The notes below the pieces were generated by a model. The model did no database searches and was not told the origin of the DNA. It was given only the letters and a program-made list of their open reading frames with translations. 64,000 nt of DNA. It comes from Salvia splendens (lineage: Eukaryota; Streptophyta; Magnoliopsida; Lamiales; Lamiaceae). Shown here piece after piece: positions 1 through 10,033 of this stretch; within the stretch, counting starts at the first letter, position 1, and each line of letters opens with the position of its first letter. Both the position numbers and the translations under genes were made by a program. The DNA lies in assembly GCF_004379255.2 (NCBI RefSeq), contig NC_056037.1, forward strand, positions 35,871,012 to 35,935,011. Direction: 5' to 3'.

Positions 1-527
1 TACGTGGTTCGATTTACTGAGGTAAATCTACGTCCACGGGAAGAAAAGAGGGCAGAGTTGTATTGCTTGATCTCGCTTACAGATTACAATACTGATTTGC
101 TATAAGATTCAGGATCTAGAGAGCTTAACTTGTCCTTCTGATCTAAGTTCAATTTATACATTGAACTAAGATCGTGGTTTGCAGCCACTAGATCGTGGAT
201 GGTTGATAACTGCTTAACACCACTAAATAGATCGTGGGTGTAATGGAGGTCGTGGAGATCCTGCATGGGTCCACTATCTCCTTGTTCGGTCGAACACTGA
301 GACCGAACTGCTGAACTTTGCCGATTAGCTTTTGCCGATCTGAGAGTAGAGCTTGATTGGTTGGCTTTTACCGAGCTGTAGGCTGCGACCGAACTCTTTG
401 GTTGTGCCGAACCGAACTCTTTGGTCATGCCGAACTGATACTCTTTCTTGGGTTTTGGGCTGATGGGCCGTCACTGTTATTGGGCTCGCAACTAGGGTTT
501 AGTTGTTTAGTTCGTACCCCATCACCA
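1..527 (-). repeat. 3' LTR of Tat element (partial)
   Basis: Aligns with 10098-10632. On the minus strand it starts with TGGTGATGGGG at 527, directly after a G-rich polypurine tract. Internal differences from the right LTR include a 6-bp indel near 186 and a small cluster of changes near 128-150. Short open frames inside it (84-428 minus, 357-623 plus) recur in the other LTR and show no protein likeness, so they are not called as genes. Confidence 0.95.
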
Positions 528-535
528 TCCCCCCC
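528..535 (-). other. Polypurine tract of Tat element
   Basis: The minus strand reads GGGGGGGA immediately before the TGGTG start of the 3' LTR. This is where plus-strand DNA synthesis would be primed. Its exact abutment on the LTR confirms both the element's orientation and the LTR border at 527. Confidence 0.85.
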
Positions 536-841
536 GAAAAGCGAAGTGAATCACTTCGGCATTTTGGATAAATGTAAGGGGAGGCTGACGTCAGGGGACG
601 TGCCATGCGCGTGTCTGCATTAAATGTGACAGCAAATCCGGCCAGAGAATCCGGAAAAAGTGGGATTTGAAACGGTGCGACGGATTTGAAATGCCTTTGC
701 GAATCCGATAAATATTTCCTTTCTTCATCATTGGAAACACTTTTGCGATTATTTCTTCTGTATTCTCTCCCTTTTTCGAAAAATTTTCTTCCGCTTCTTC
801 AAGACTTTCTTCAGACTTTCGACCATCAGAGAGTAAGAATC

Positions 842-2737
842 ATGTCTTCTTCTTCTGAATCTGTTTCTGAATCAGGTAGCGGTAGGAAGGGGGGTAAGGG
901 GTCTTCTGGCCGGAAGAAGTCCGGGGAGAAGACGGTAGAATATTTTCCGAGCATTTTGAGTAAGGATACTGTGATATCCTTACACGGAAAATATTTTCTA
1001 CCTGGGGGTTTAGTGGTAATTCCCTACGACCTTCATAGGGCTGATTCGCCGCCGGAGGGTTACGCCACCGTTTACGAAGCCTGCTTGGAATGCGGGCTTC
1101 GTTTCCCTCTTCCCCCTGCCTTTGTAGAGCTTCTTGATTTTTTTCAACTCCCTTTAGGTCAAGTGACTCCGAATTCTTGGAGGCACTTATCGGCCTTTGC
1201 TGCCGAACTGCGTAGATTAGGAAATGATCTGTCTCTGAGGGCAATCCTTAATTTCTTTCAGTTTAAGAGGAAGGGATCCTGGTTTTACTTGATCCCTTTA
1301 CAGCCCTTTAGAGCCTTTTGTAAAACCAAATGGCCGAAATGGCAAAATCGTTTCTTTTTTTACAATAGGACAGCGGCTCCGGGCTTTCCCTGGAGAGGGC
1401 CGAAGTCCGTAATTCCTCATCCTCGGTTAGAACCGTTGAACGAGCTCGAGGGCGAGCTCAATAAGATTCCTATGATTAGGAAACAGTACTCGGAATCTGA
1501 GCTCGTCAAGGGTGACTTCGTGTTCGATATCTCGTCTTCGGACGAAGAGAATGAGGGTGAGGATTTCTTTTTTATGCTTTACTGCTTTAACGACGAAGAC
1601 TAACCTTGTTTTCTTGCTTTTTGGCAGTGAACATGCTAAACAAGCTCGGTCGCAAATCCTCCGAATCTAATGAGCCGGAGAGACAGAAAGCCACCGGCTC
1701 GGCGTCTGATGCCGAGAAGAATCCGAAAAGGCAGAAGACCTCTTCTTCGGATCCAAAAAAGCCGGAGTCGACTTCGGCAAAGGGGAAGGGGAAGATTCAG
1801 AAACCCCCAAGAGCGCCGGAGAAAGACATTGTCTTGGCGGCCTCTTCGGAACATGTCTGTGAGCCTTTTGCATGGCCAACGGACTTTGTAGAGGTGAATT
1901 CTCTTCTTGATTTTCTGGCCTTGCTTTTTCCCTATATTTTTTGTGGCCCCTCTGTTGACTTTTTCCTTTTTCCATTTTCAGAGGAACAATATGCTCTCCA
2001 AGCTCGTCGCCGTTGAACTCTCCAAAGCGTCCAACGATTATGCTGAGATGCAGAGGAAGTTGAATGCTGCTCGTCACCAGGCCGAACAGGCTCGGGCAGA
2101 CTTTGAGAAGGCAAGGGCCGCTAGGATCTCGGCTCAGGATGAAGCTCAGCGTGCCAAAAACCAGCTCATCATCCAGAGAGAGCAATCTAAACAGAGGGAG
2201 GCTGCCGCCGTGGTTGCTCAGGGGGAGGCTCTCCGTGTTTTCGCGGAGAAACTCTTTTTGAGCAATCAATTTTCGGCCTTTATCGGTGATCTGCTGAAAT
2301 TGATGACCGATAACGCTGAGCAGGGACCCGAAGTCGTCCTGCCGCTGTATGGCCGAGAGATTTCAGCTCGTCTCCAGAGTCTGCCGCTCCTTGAGGAGCT
2401 TGCTTCTTCCTCGGTCCTGCTCTCTGCTGAAAGAGTCCGTAACTGCCGCGCTGACCGGGACGAGAACATGGAGGCCATCTTTGCCTCCTTGGGACCTGTT
2501 TCACCCGCTTCAATCTTTAACGAAGAGGGTGGGCAGGAAAACGAGGCCGGCAAGGAGACCGAGCAGACGGATCAGCAGGCCGGCGACGGGCATGCCGAGC
2601 AGGAGGTGCTGCAGATCGGCGATGGGGGCACCGAGCAGGCTGGAGGGAGTAGGGAGGCCGAGGCTGAAGCCGAAGTAGACAAGGAGAAGGAGGCTGAAAC
2701 CCACAGAGGAGCCGGAGACGAAACTGGCGGAGTATGA
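842..2737 (+). CDS. Antisense, probably spliced gene inside the Tat element (putative gypsy-type transposon protein)
   Basis: Three open frames on the strand opposite to gag-pol join cleanly through GT-AG introns: 842-1556, 1628-1893 and 1982-2737, giving 1737 nt (578 aa) with consistent phases. The start at 842 gives MSSSSESVSES. The first exon carries a block (GLRFPLPPAFVELLDFF, then LGQVTPNSWR) that resembles the plant family named putative gypsy type transposon (Transposase_28). A Ser/Lys-rich, basic middle part follows, then an Ala/Glu/Gln/Arg-rich coiled coil (about residues 330-410) and an acidic Glu/Gln/Gly-rich tail. Additional antisense frames are known in Tat-lineage elements, but their function is unknown. 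The exons are inferred from splice signals and frame, not from transcripts. If unspliced, the first frame would end at 1603. Confidence 0.7.
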
Positions 2738-2964
2738 TTTCGTCTCCCTTCTCTTAGTTTAGTTTCTTTCTCTCCTTGTAAAATGGCCTTGAAGCCCTCC
2801 TTGTGTAAAAAATTTTTCTTGTGAATGAAAAAATTCTTCTTTCTACACTCGTGTCTTCTTTATAGCTTTTCGTAATCTCTTTTACTCCTGTTGTGGTTTA
2901 CTGCCTGCTCGGTAAACTGAAATGCCGAACTGACATAGCTGCTTTGTATTCTTAACTCTAAGGA

Positions 2965-3772
2965 GCTGGAGGTACTTCACTGGAAGCGGCTATACTCTTC
3001 GGCTTTAAACGAAGCTGAGAAAAAAGCCATAGATGACCAGGTGAAGTATGACGAACTCTTGGCTCGGTTAGTGGAGCTGGAGTCCAACAATAAGGACTTA
3101 AAGTCCATAAAGAAAGATCTGGATGCCGAGCTGAACACTGTCATCGCTGAGAGGACTGCATATGAGGATTTCATCTGCGGGCGCGGGGGAATGACCATAT
3201 CTGAAGTTCAGAATCAAGTTGATGAACTGTGGGAGGAGCTTCATGTACTCCGGAAGAACAATGCGCTGGAGAGCTCGGCTTGCCAACAAGTTGTGAAGTC
3301 ATTGCGGCGCTTGGCTTCTCGGTACGACATCATTCTTTCCCGGCGTCCCTCAATCGAGAGATTCCTTAGGCGTTTCCCGCCAACAGATGCTCACACTCCA
3401 ACTCAAACCTCTAATCCACTTGCTCAAGATTCTACTCCAAACCAACAACGGACTCAGGATGAACCGGAAACGTCAAGACGAGAACGTACTCCAAGTCAGC
3501 AACGGACTCCGGAGCAACCGGAAATGTCAAGACGAGAACGCCCTGAAGTTCGTAGAGGAGTTGTGATTATGAGTGAGCAAGATCAGCGGATGCTTCGTGA
3601 AGAGACTCTTCGCCGCCGAGGTGCTAGAACTTCCCGGACTCAGGGAAGGGGCGGTAGGTCGATCAGAGCATCTCGTCGACCTACTTATTCTTCAACTGTT
3701 CGGAACACCCGAACTCAGCATCATGAGGATTTTTTGGATAGGTGGCTCAACTTTAGCAACCGTGGACAGTAG
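2965..3772 (+). CDS. Second antisense coiled-coil frame in the Tat element, possibly the last exon of the upstream gene
   Basis: An open frame runs from about 2965 to the stop at 3772. The first in-frame ATG-like start is weak, but a splice acceptor (CTCTAAG before GAGCTGGAGG) sits near 2962, so it could be an exon joined to the gene ending at 2737; a GT directly before that gene's stop would keep frame. The protein starts with a coiled coil (repeated Leu/Glu/Lys heptads) and then a Pro/Thr/Gln/Arg-rich, low-complexity tail with two near-repeats of TSRRER(T/P)PSQQRTP type, ending in an Arg-rich segment. No enzymatic motif is seen. It is either a separate protein or the C-terminal part of the antisense product. 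Confidence 0.5.
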
Positions 3773-3912
3773 AATAGTCCTTTGTAATGGTGTAACGCCT
3801 TCTCGTAGGGCAGCGAAATTGTATGCCGAACAAGACTTAATAAATGAAATTTTTTCATTTCGCTTCTATCACTGCGTATTTACAGTTCAGCGATTTTTTA
3901 TTTCATTTATTG

Positions 3913-4158
3913 TACTCGTCCGCGGTCTTATGAAGAAAACTCTTCTTTGACCGGACTCGTCTTCGGTCTTATGAAGTAAATTCTTCTTTGACCGGACTCG
4001 TCCTTGGTCTTATGAAGTAAACTCTTCTTTGACCGGACTCGTCCTTGGTCTTATGAAGTAAACTCTTCTTTGACCGGACTCGTCCTCGGTCTTATGAAGA
4101 AAACTCTTCTTTGACCGGACTCGTCCTCAGTCTTATGAAGAAAACTCTTCTTTGACCG
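3913..4158. repeat. Tandem repeat, 41 bp x 6
   Basis: Six consecutive 41-bp units, each with GACTCGTCC..GGTCTTATGAAG and ending CTTCTTTGACCG, differ by only a few bases. They lie between the antisense frames and pol of the Tat element. Tandem arrays in this part of Tat elements are known to seed plant satellite DNA. Confidence 0.93.
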
Positions 4159-4168
4159 GACTTAGTTT

Positions 4169-4260
4169 GTGTCCTTATTTGGCGAGTTTTATCGCTTGGA
4201 TTGGACTTTCCCTTTGTGTCCTAATTTGGCGAGTTTTATCGCTTGGATTGGACTTTCCCT
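4169..4260. repeat. Tandem duplication, 47 bp x 2
   Basis: Two adjacent copies beginning GTGTCCT(T/A)ATTTGGCG and ending GGACTTTCCCT, with one visible base change. They directly follow the 41-bp array. Confidence 0.9.
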
Positions 4261-4582
4261 GGTTGACCGAAGTGGTTTTCGGCTTATTGCAGTCCGTTTC
4301 AGACGAACTGCTTGTTTCTTAAGCTGAATTGTGGTCTTGTATCTTCCTTAGAAGCTTGGACTCACAATTGTCTTTAATACATGATCTAAAAAGGGGATCA
4401 GCCTTTAAAGATCAATATACCTCAGTAATATTTATAAGAGACAAAACGCACATAAAGACAAATAAAAAAGACGAAAAAGATTTTAAACTTTTATAAAACG
4501 ACCAGCATAAAGGACAAATAGAAACATGAAAGCACATATCCCTAGGACCGAACTAGATACAAGACTGACCGGACCTTGTCTC

Positions 4583-7500
4583 TTACAAATGGAACTTCTT
4601 GAGGTTGGAAATATGCCATGTTCGGGGTACTTGTTCTCCTGACATGTGAGTCAATTTATAAGACCCTTTTCCCAGGACTTCTGACACCCGATACGGACCT
4701 TCCCATGTGGGTTCAAGTTTGCCCAGCTTTTCTGCTCGGCTTACTTCATTGTTTCTCAATACGAGATCTCCCACTTGAAACTGCAGCTTTTTCACCCTTT
4801 GGTTATAATACCGGGTTACTTGCTCCTTGTACTTGGCTGCTTTTATGCAGGCCAGTTCTCTTCTTTCTTCGGCAAGATCTAGTTCGGCTCTCAGTCCGTC
4901 ATCATTCAGTTCTGTTGAGAAATTGAGTGTTCGGGGGCTGGGTATGCCGATCTCAACCGGAATTACGGCTTCAGTGCCGTACACTAGACTGTACGGAGTT
5001 TCACCGTTGGAGGTTTTTGGTGTAGTTCGGTAAGACCATAGGACTTGAGGAAGATTTTCTACCCATTGTCCTTTGGCTTGTTCTAACCGAGCTTTTAATC
5101 CTTTCACCAAAATACGGTTTGTTACTTCCGTTTGTCCGTTTGCTTGTGGGTGAGAGACCGAAGTGAACCGCTGTTGAATATTCAACTCTTGGCACCAATT
5201 CTTGAATGTCTTGTCGGTGAACTGAGTCCCATTATCCGAAATGAGGATATGGGGTATGCCAAATCGGCAAACTATGTTCTTCCAAACAAAATCCAATGCC
5301 TTCGAGCTCGTTATCGTAGCTAATGGTTCAGCCTCCACCCACTTTGTGAAGTAGTCCACGGCAACGATCAAGAATTTCATTTGCCGAGGAGCTTGTGGTA
5401 GTGGTCCTACTATGTCTATGCCCCATTGCATAAAAGGCCAAGGGCTTTGCATAGCACATAGATCGGTCTGCGGCATCCTTGGGATATTTGCATGGATTTG
5501 GCACTTCGTACATTTCTTAACGAGCTGTACTGCTTCTTGTACCAAAGTTGGCCAATAATATCCCCATCTCAGAACTTTTTTAGCTAAAGCTCTAGCTCCG
5601 ATGTGGCTGCCGCACGATCCTTCATGAACTTCTCTAAGGATGTAGTCCGTCTCTTCTGGTCCTACACATCGCAATAACGGTTGAAGGTAGGACTTTCTAT
5701 ATATGACTCCTTCATGAAGTTCATACCGAAGTGCTCGGCATGTGATTTTCCGAGCTTCTCTCTTATCCTCGGGCAGTTGTCCTTGATCTAGATACTTTGA
5801 TATTGGCGTCATCCAGTTCGGCGAGCTGGTTACTGAAAGTACCTCAGCATCATCAATGCTTCTGTGCGGTAATTCCTCCACTTTTGAGCTCGGATATGAG
5901 GCCAACTTGCTTAAAGTATCTGCTCGGCCATTTTCCGCTCTGGGAATGCGGATTATCCGAAAATAAGAGAAACTTCGGCTAATGCTTTGCGCTTTGTCCA
6001 AGTATTTTTTCATCCTTTCATCTCGGGCTTCACTTGTACCCAACATGTGATTCACTATGACTTGTGAATCACAATGGATTTTGAGAGATTTGATAAATAG
6101 ACTTTGCGCTAACCGAAGTCCGGCAAGAAGGGCTTCGTATTCGGCTTCGTTATTAGTGGTTGGGAATAAGAACCGAAGTGAATAAGTTACCTCGTGTCCG
6201 TCGGGAGCGATAAGTAGAATACCAGCTCCACTTCCCGTCTTATTCGAAGCTCTATCTACGAATCCAATCCAACAGTCCGGCGGCTCTACATCGGGTTCCT
6301 GGGGCTGTGTTGGTTCATCATTGGTAGGGCTTTTCTGTTCGGCAATAATAGGGATTGCTTGATCGAACTTTGCCTCTACCAGAAAATCTGCCAAGGCTTG
6401 TCCCTTGATGGCTTTCCGAGGTAGATATTCTATTGAATGTTCTCCCAACTCTATGGCCCACTTGGCAATTCTGCCTGATGCTTCAGGCTTAGTCAAAACT
6501 TGCCGAAGTGGAAGATCGGTTAAGACGCATACCTTGTGAGCATAGAAATATGGCCGCAGTCTCCTTGCTGCATTTACTAATGCCAGAGCAATTTTTTCCA
6601 GAGGTTGATACCTTGTTTCGGGACCTCTTAATGCTCGGCTTGTAAAGTAGATAGGACGCTGCTTTAGGCCTTCTTCTCGTACAAGTACCGCGCTAATGGT
6701 TTGATCTGATGCCGCTAAATATAAGAGTATCACTTCGGTATCTGTTGGAGCAGAGAGAATAGGGAGTTCGGCTAAATAACTTTTGAGTTCGTCAAAAGCC
6801 TTTTTCTGTTCGGCTCCCCACTCAAACTTTGGTGCCTTCTTCAAAACATTGAAGAACGGCAGTTGCTTTTCGGCTGCTTGGGAAAGGAATCTATTCAGTG
6901 CGGCTAGACATCCAGTTAGCCTTTGCACATCATGTATGGACTTCGGCATTGCCATGTTCTGAACAACTTGAACCTTTAGGGGATTTGCCTTGAGTCCGTC
7001 CTTTGAAACCCAACAACCCAGAAACTTTCCCGAATCTACCAAAAAGGTACATTTTTGGGGATTGAGTTTGAGGTTGGCTTTTTTGAGCACGTCGAGGGTT
7101 GATTTGAGATTGTCTTCGTAATCCGAAGTGCTTCTACTTTTAACAACTATGTCGTCAACATAGACTTCAACCTCTTTTCCGATCAGGTGCCGAAATAGCT
7201 TGTCTACCATCCTTTGATATGTGGCTCCGGCATTCTTTAAACCGAATGGCATCTTTTTATAAGCAAAAATGCCGAAGTCAGTAATGAAAGCCGTTTTTGA
7301 AGCATCATTCTCATCCATTAAAACTTGGTGGTATCCTTTATACAAATCAAGAAAACAGAAAATTTCGAAGCCTATCAAAGCTTCTACTTTTTTATCTATG
7401 TTCGGAAGGGGGTAGCAATCTTTAGGACAGTGCTTATTTAGATCGGTAAAATCTATGCACATCCGCCATCCTCCTCCTTTTTTCTTGATCATCACAGGAT

Positions 7501-7846
7501 TGGCCACCCAAGAAGGATATTTTACTTCGAATAATACATCCGCTTTCAGTAATTGGCGGACTTCGTCATGGATGACTTGATTTCTTTCTGCCGCAAAGAG
7601 TCTTTGCTTCTGTTTTATAGGCCGGACTGAAGGATCAATATTTAACCGATGTGTAATTACCTCGGAAGACACTCCGGTCATGTCCAACGGAGACCACGCA
7701 AAGACATCTTTGTACTCTTTGAGGAGCTGGATGGTCTTTTCCCGGAGCAGAGGTGTTCCCGCGAAACCGATCTTGACCGTTCTGGATGGATCATCTTCGT
7801 ATAACTGAACTGTCATCGAGTTCGGCTCCGGTGTGACTTCGGTCAT
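4583..7846 (-). CDS. pol: Tat element pol: reverse transcriptase, dual RNase H, integrase
   Basis: 1087 residues without an internal stop. Reverse transcriptase lies roughly at residues 80-260 with the catalytic YVDD near residue 230 and KMPFGLKNA before it. A gypsy RNase H follows (LYLAASDQT, FTSRAL). Then comes an archaeal-type RNase H with the D-E-D-D set visible in FVDRAS, NNEAEYEAL, HCDSQ and RADTLSK. Integrase has the H-H-C-C zinc site (HEGSCGSH, then CTKCQ) and the D-D-E core (QWGIDIVGPL, ISDNGTQF, PQANGQTEV). The C-terminal part (about the last 90 residues) looks like the usual DNA-binding tail. The frame is the same as gag's, separated by one TAG at 7880-7882. It would copy the element's RNA and insert the DNA into the genome. 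Confidence 0.95.
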   Translation of the reverse strand: MTEVTPEPNSMTVQLYEDDPSRTVKIGFAGTPLLREKTIQLLKEYKDVFAWSPLDMTGVSSEVITHRLNIDPSVRPIKQKQRLFAAERNQVIHDEVRQLLKADVLFEVKYPSWVANPVMIKKKGGGWRMCIDFTDLNKHCPKDCYPLPNIDKKVEALIGFEIFCFLDLYKGYHQVLMDENDASKTAFITDFGIFAYKKMPFGLKNAGATYQRMVDKLFRHLIGKEVEVYVDDIVVKSRSTSDYEDNLKSTLDVLKKANLKLNPQKCTFLVDSGKFLGCWVSKDGLKANPLKVQVVQNMAMPKSIHDVQRLTGCLAALNRFLSQAAEKQLPFFNVLKKAPKFEWGAEQKKAFDELKSYLAELPILSAPTDTEVILLYLAASDQTISAVLVREEGLKQRPIYFTSRALRGPETRYQPLEKIALALVNAARRLRPYFYAHKVCVLTDLPLRQVLTKPEASGRIAKWAIELGEHSIEYLPRKAIKGQALADFLVEAKFDQAIPIIAEQKSPTNDEPTQPQEPDVEPPDCWIGFVDRASNKTGSGAGILLIAPDGHEVTYSLRFLFPTTNNEAEYEALLAGLRLAQSLFIKSLKIHCDSQVIVNHMLGTSEARDERMKKYLDKAQSISRSFSYFRIIRIPRAENGRADTLSKLASYPSSKVEELPHRSIDDAEVLSVTSSPNWMTPISKYLDQGQLPEDKREARKITCRALRYELHEGVIYRKSYLQPLLRCVGPEETDYILREVHEGSCGSHIGARALAKKVLRWGYYWPTLVQEAVQLVKKCTKCQIHANIPRMPQTDLCAMQSPWPFMQWGIDIVGPLPQAPRQMKFLIVAVDYFTKWVEAEPLATITSSKALDFVWKNIVCRFGIPHILISDNGTQFTDKTFKNWCQELNIQQRFTSVSHPQANGQTEVTNRILVKGLKARLEQAKGQWVENLPQVLWSYRTTPKTSNGETPYSLVYGTEAVIPVEIGIPSPRTLNFSTELNDDGLRAELDLAEERRELACIKAAKYKEQVTRYYNQRVKKLQFQVGDLVLRNNEVSRAEKLGKLEPTWEGPYRVSEVLGKGSYKLTHMSGEQVPRTWHISNLKKFHL

Positions 7847-7873
7847 TTCGCCTGCCTCTGACTCCGTCTGCTG

Positions 7874-7882
7874 TGATTGCTA
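7874..7882 (-). promoter_or_regulatory. Leaky-stop context TAG CAA TCA between gag and pol
   Basis: On the minus strand the gag frame ends in TAG followed at once by CAA TCA, which fits the TAG-CAR-YYA consensus known to let plant ribosomes read through UAG. The frame stays open beyond the stop and runs into the pol start at 7846. Readthrough here would give a gag-pol fusion in a controlled proportion. The motif match is seen directly; its use is inferred. Confidence 0.6.
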
Positions 7883-9958
7883 TGCTTGATGGTGCCGATC
7901 TGATTGCTCGGCACTTTTAAGCGCAATCTGCAAACATTCTTTTGCTCTCTTTTGATCACCTCGGATGACTGCAATCCCTCCTTTAGTGGGGATCTTGATT
8001 GTGAGGTGATAAGTAGAGCAAATGGCCCGAACTGTGTTGAGCCAGTCTCTTCCCAGGATGATGTTATACGGGGACCGAGCTTTTACCACAAAAAACTCGA
8101 TCATCGTACTGGAGCTAGTAGGCGCTCTTCCCACCGTAATCGGAAGGCTGATAGTACCTTCAGGGCGGGTGTCTTCCTGGGCGAAACTTTTCAGAGGAAG
8201 TGGGGCCGGACTGAGCCGAGCTGGATCCACTTCCAGTTTATCAAAACATTCTTTAAAAAGAATGCTAACTGACGCTCCTGTATCCACAAACACTCTGTGG
8301 ATCAGTTTGTTTGCCACTCCGGCTTGAATGACAATCGCGTCTTGATGAGGAGAAATGGCCGGGACGGGATCTGCATCTGAAAACGTGATTACTTCCTCCT
8401 TCTTCAGCCTTTTATGCATAGGCTCCTCTCGATTGACGCCTCTGCGTTCTGCTTTTAGAGACGACTTAGTCTTCCCGGCTGGGAGAGCGTCAATAGTCTG
8501 GATTACTCCGTCATATTGCGGCTCGTCATCGTCTTCGGGATCCTGTTGCCTTTTAGGATCCTGAGGAGCGCAGTTCGCACCTCTCTGTTTCTTATTCTTC
8601 TTCGGCAGCTTGCTTTGGTATTTTTTTAACGTCCCTGCTTTCACAAGAACATCAATACCTGCTGCCAAATTTCGGCACTCCTCGGTATCGTGACCGTGGT
8701 CTTGATGGTAGGAGCAGTACGTATCCTGACTTCGGCGCGTGGCTGATTTCGTCATCCGCTTTGGTTTTTCGAACATATCAGAATGCAGTTCGAAAATTTC
8801 CGCTCTCGACTTGTTCAATGGTACGAACTGAGCGGGCGGTTTCTCAAGATCGAGACGTGGTCCCAATCTGCCTTGTACCGGTGCCCTTTGAATTCTTTCA
8901 AAAGGAGTTCGGCGAGGAAGCCCCTGATCGCTATGATCGGGCTTCTTTTTGTCTCCTCTGGATGAGCTGTCTAAAGACCGTTTTCGACGGTCTGCCTCAT
9001 CGGCACGAGAAAACTGGTCCGCAATGTCCCACATCTCTTGAGCTGTTTGCGGACTGCACTCAACGAGCTTTCTATAGAGAGCTCCAGGCAGAATTCCATT
9101 TTGGAATGCCGAAATGACAAGTAGATCATTGAGATCATCTACTTGTAGGCATTCCTTGTGGAATCTCGTCATGAAGTCGCTAATTTTTTCATCGCGACCT
9201 TGACGTATAGAAAGCAGCTGAGCCGAAGTGATTCGGGTTTCCGCTTTCTGGAAGAACCTCCTATGAAAAGCATCCATCAGATCTCTGTAAGATCTAATGC
9301 TGCCTTGAGGGAGGCTATCAAACCACCTTCTTGCGTTCCCGATGAGCAGCTCGGGAAACAGCTTACACATATGAACCTCATTGAGACCTTGGTTCGCCAT
9401 ATTATACTGATAGCGTCCCAGGAAATCATGAGGATCCACTAACCCGTCATAAGTCACTGACGGAGTTCGGTAATTCTGTGGCAACGGAGTTCTGGTGATA
9501 TCATCCGAGAATGGAGTCTTCAGCGCTCCATACATAGCGAATCCAACATCTCTACGGTATGGTGGAGACGGAGTTCTCCTGTGATTTCGGTAACAAGGAG
9601 GAGAAGGAACATGTCGGTGGTGAGGATTCTTTCTCCTGGAAGGTGCGACACTACTGCGGTAGTGACTTTCATGTCTGGAGGGGGAGGGAGAATCCGCCGT
9701 TTTCTTCTCCGGCTTCTGGCTCTTTTGCAGGAATGTTAAGAACTCATCCTGCTTCTCAGCCAAGAACAACTTGACAGCCTCATTCAAAGCGAGCTGCTGG
9801 GGAGGCTCGGTGCGATAACTTTTTGAGTGGTTTGTTCTTTCACCGTGAGAACTGGAGGCAGATTTCTCCCGAGGCTGTTTTCCAGACCTATGGGCTGGAC
9901 TAGCTTCCTCACGTACATCACGGACGGAAGCACGGGTATTATGTGATCTGGTATGCAT
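7880..9958 (-). CDS. gag: Tat element gag with C-terminal aspartic protease
   Basis: 692 residues from ATG at 9958. The N-terminal ~140 residues are Ser/Arg/Pro/His-rich. The gag capsid-like domain spans about residues 150-320 (DPHDFLGRYQYNM, NARRWFDSLP, FHRRFFQ). A zinc-binding motif of a CSYHQDHGHDTEEC pattern lies near residue 415. The aspartic protease has the catalytic DTGAS near residue 560 and ILGRDWL downstream. This unit would make the particle coat and process the polyprotein. It is placed directly after the primer site, and ends in a TAG in a readthrough-prone context. Confidence 0.93.
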   Translation of the reverse strand: MHTRSHNTRASVRDVREEASPAHRSGKQPREKSASSSHGERTNHSKSYRTEPPQQLALNEAVKLFLAEKQDEFLTFLQKSQKPEKKTADSPSPSRHESHYRSSVAPSRRKNPHHRHVPSPPCYRNHRRTPSPPYRRDVGFAMYGALKTPFSDDITRTPLPQNYRTPSVTYDGLVDPHDFLGRYQYNMANQGLNEVHMCKLFPELLIGNARRWFDSLPQGSIRSYRDLMDAFHRRFFQKAETRITSAQLLSIRQGRDEKISDFMTRFHKECLQVDDLNDLLVISAFQNGILPGALYRKLVECSPQTAQEMWDIADQFSRADEADRRKRSLDSSSRGDKKKPDHSDQGLPRRTPFERIQRAPVQGRLGPRLDLEKPPAQFVPLNKSRAEIFELHSDMFEKPKRMTKSATRRSQDTYCSYHQDHGHDTEECRNLAAGIDVLVKAGTLKKYQSKLPKKNKKQRGANCAPQDPKRQQDPEDDDEPQYDGVIQTIDALPAGKTKSSLKAERRGVNREEPMHKRLKKEEVITFSDADPVPAISPHQDAIVIQAGVANKLIHRVFVDTGASVSILFKECFDKLEVDPARLSPAPLPLKSFAQEDTRPEGTISLPITVGRAPTSSSTMIEFFVVKARSPYNIILGRDWLNTVRAICSTYHLTIKIPTKGGIAVIRGDQKRAKECLQIALKSAEQSDRHHQA

Positions 9959-10014
9959 TTTTTTTGGTGGAAGAGGATCAAAAACTCGCTTTTATCACAG
10001 TTTTGGTTCTCTGT

Positions 10015-10032
10015 TTCCCACAGACGGCGCCA
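10015..10032 (-). other. tRNA primer binding site of Tat element
   Basis: The minus strand reads TGGCGCCGTCTGTGGGAA one base after the end of the 5' LTR. This 18-base form is common in Tat-type plant elements. I did not assign the tRNA with certainty. Confidence 0.85.
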
Positions 10033-10033
10033 G

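Noticed and set aside
84..428. 114-codon frame in the left LTR, repeated at 10249-10533
   Set aside because: It lies entirely in LTR sequence, shows low-complexity composition and no family likeness; the two copies differ by indels.
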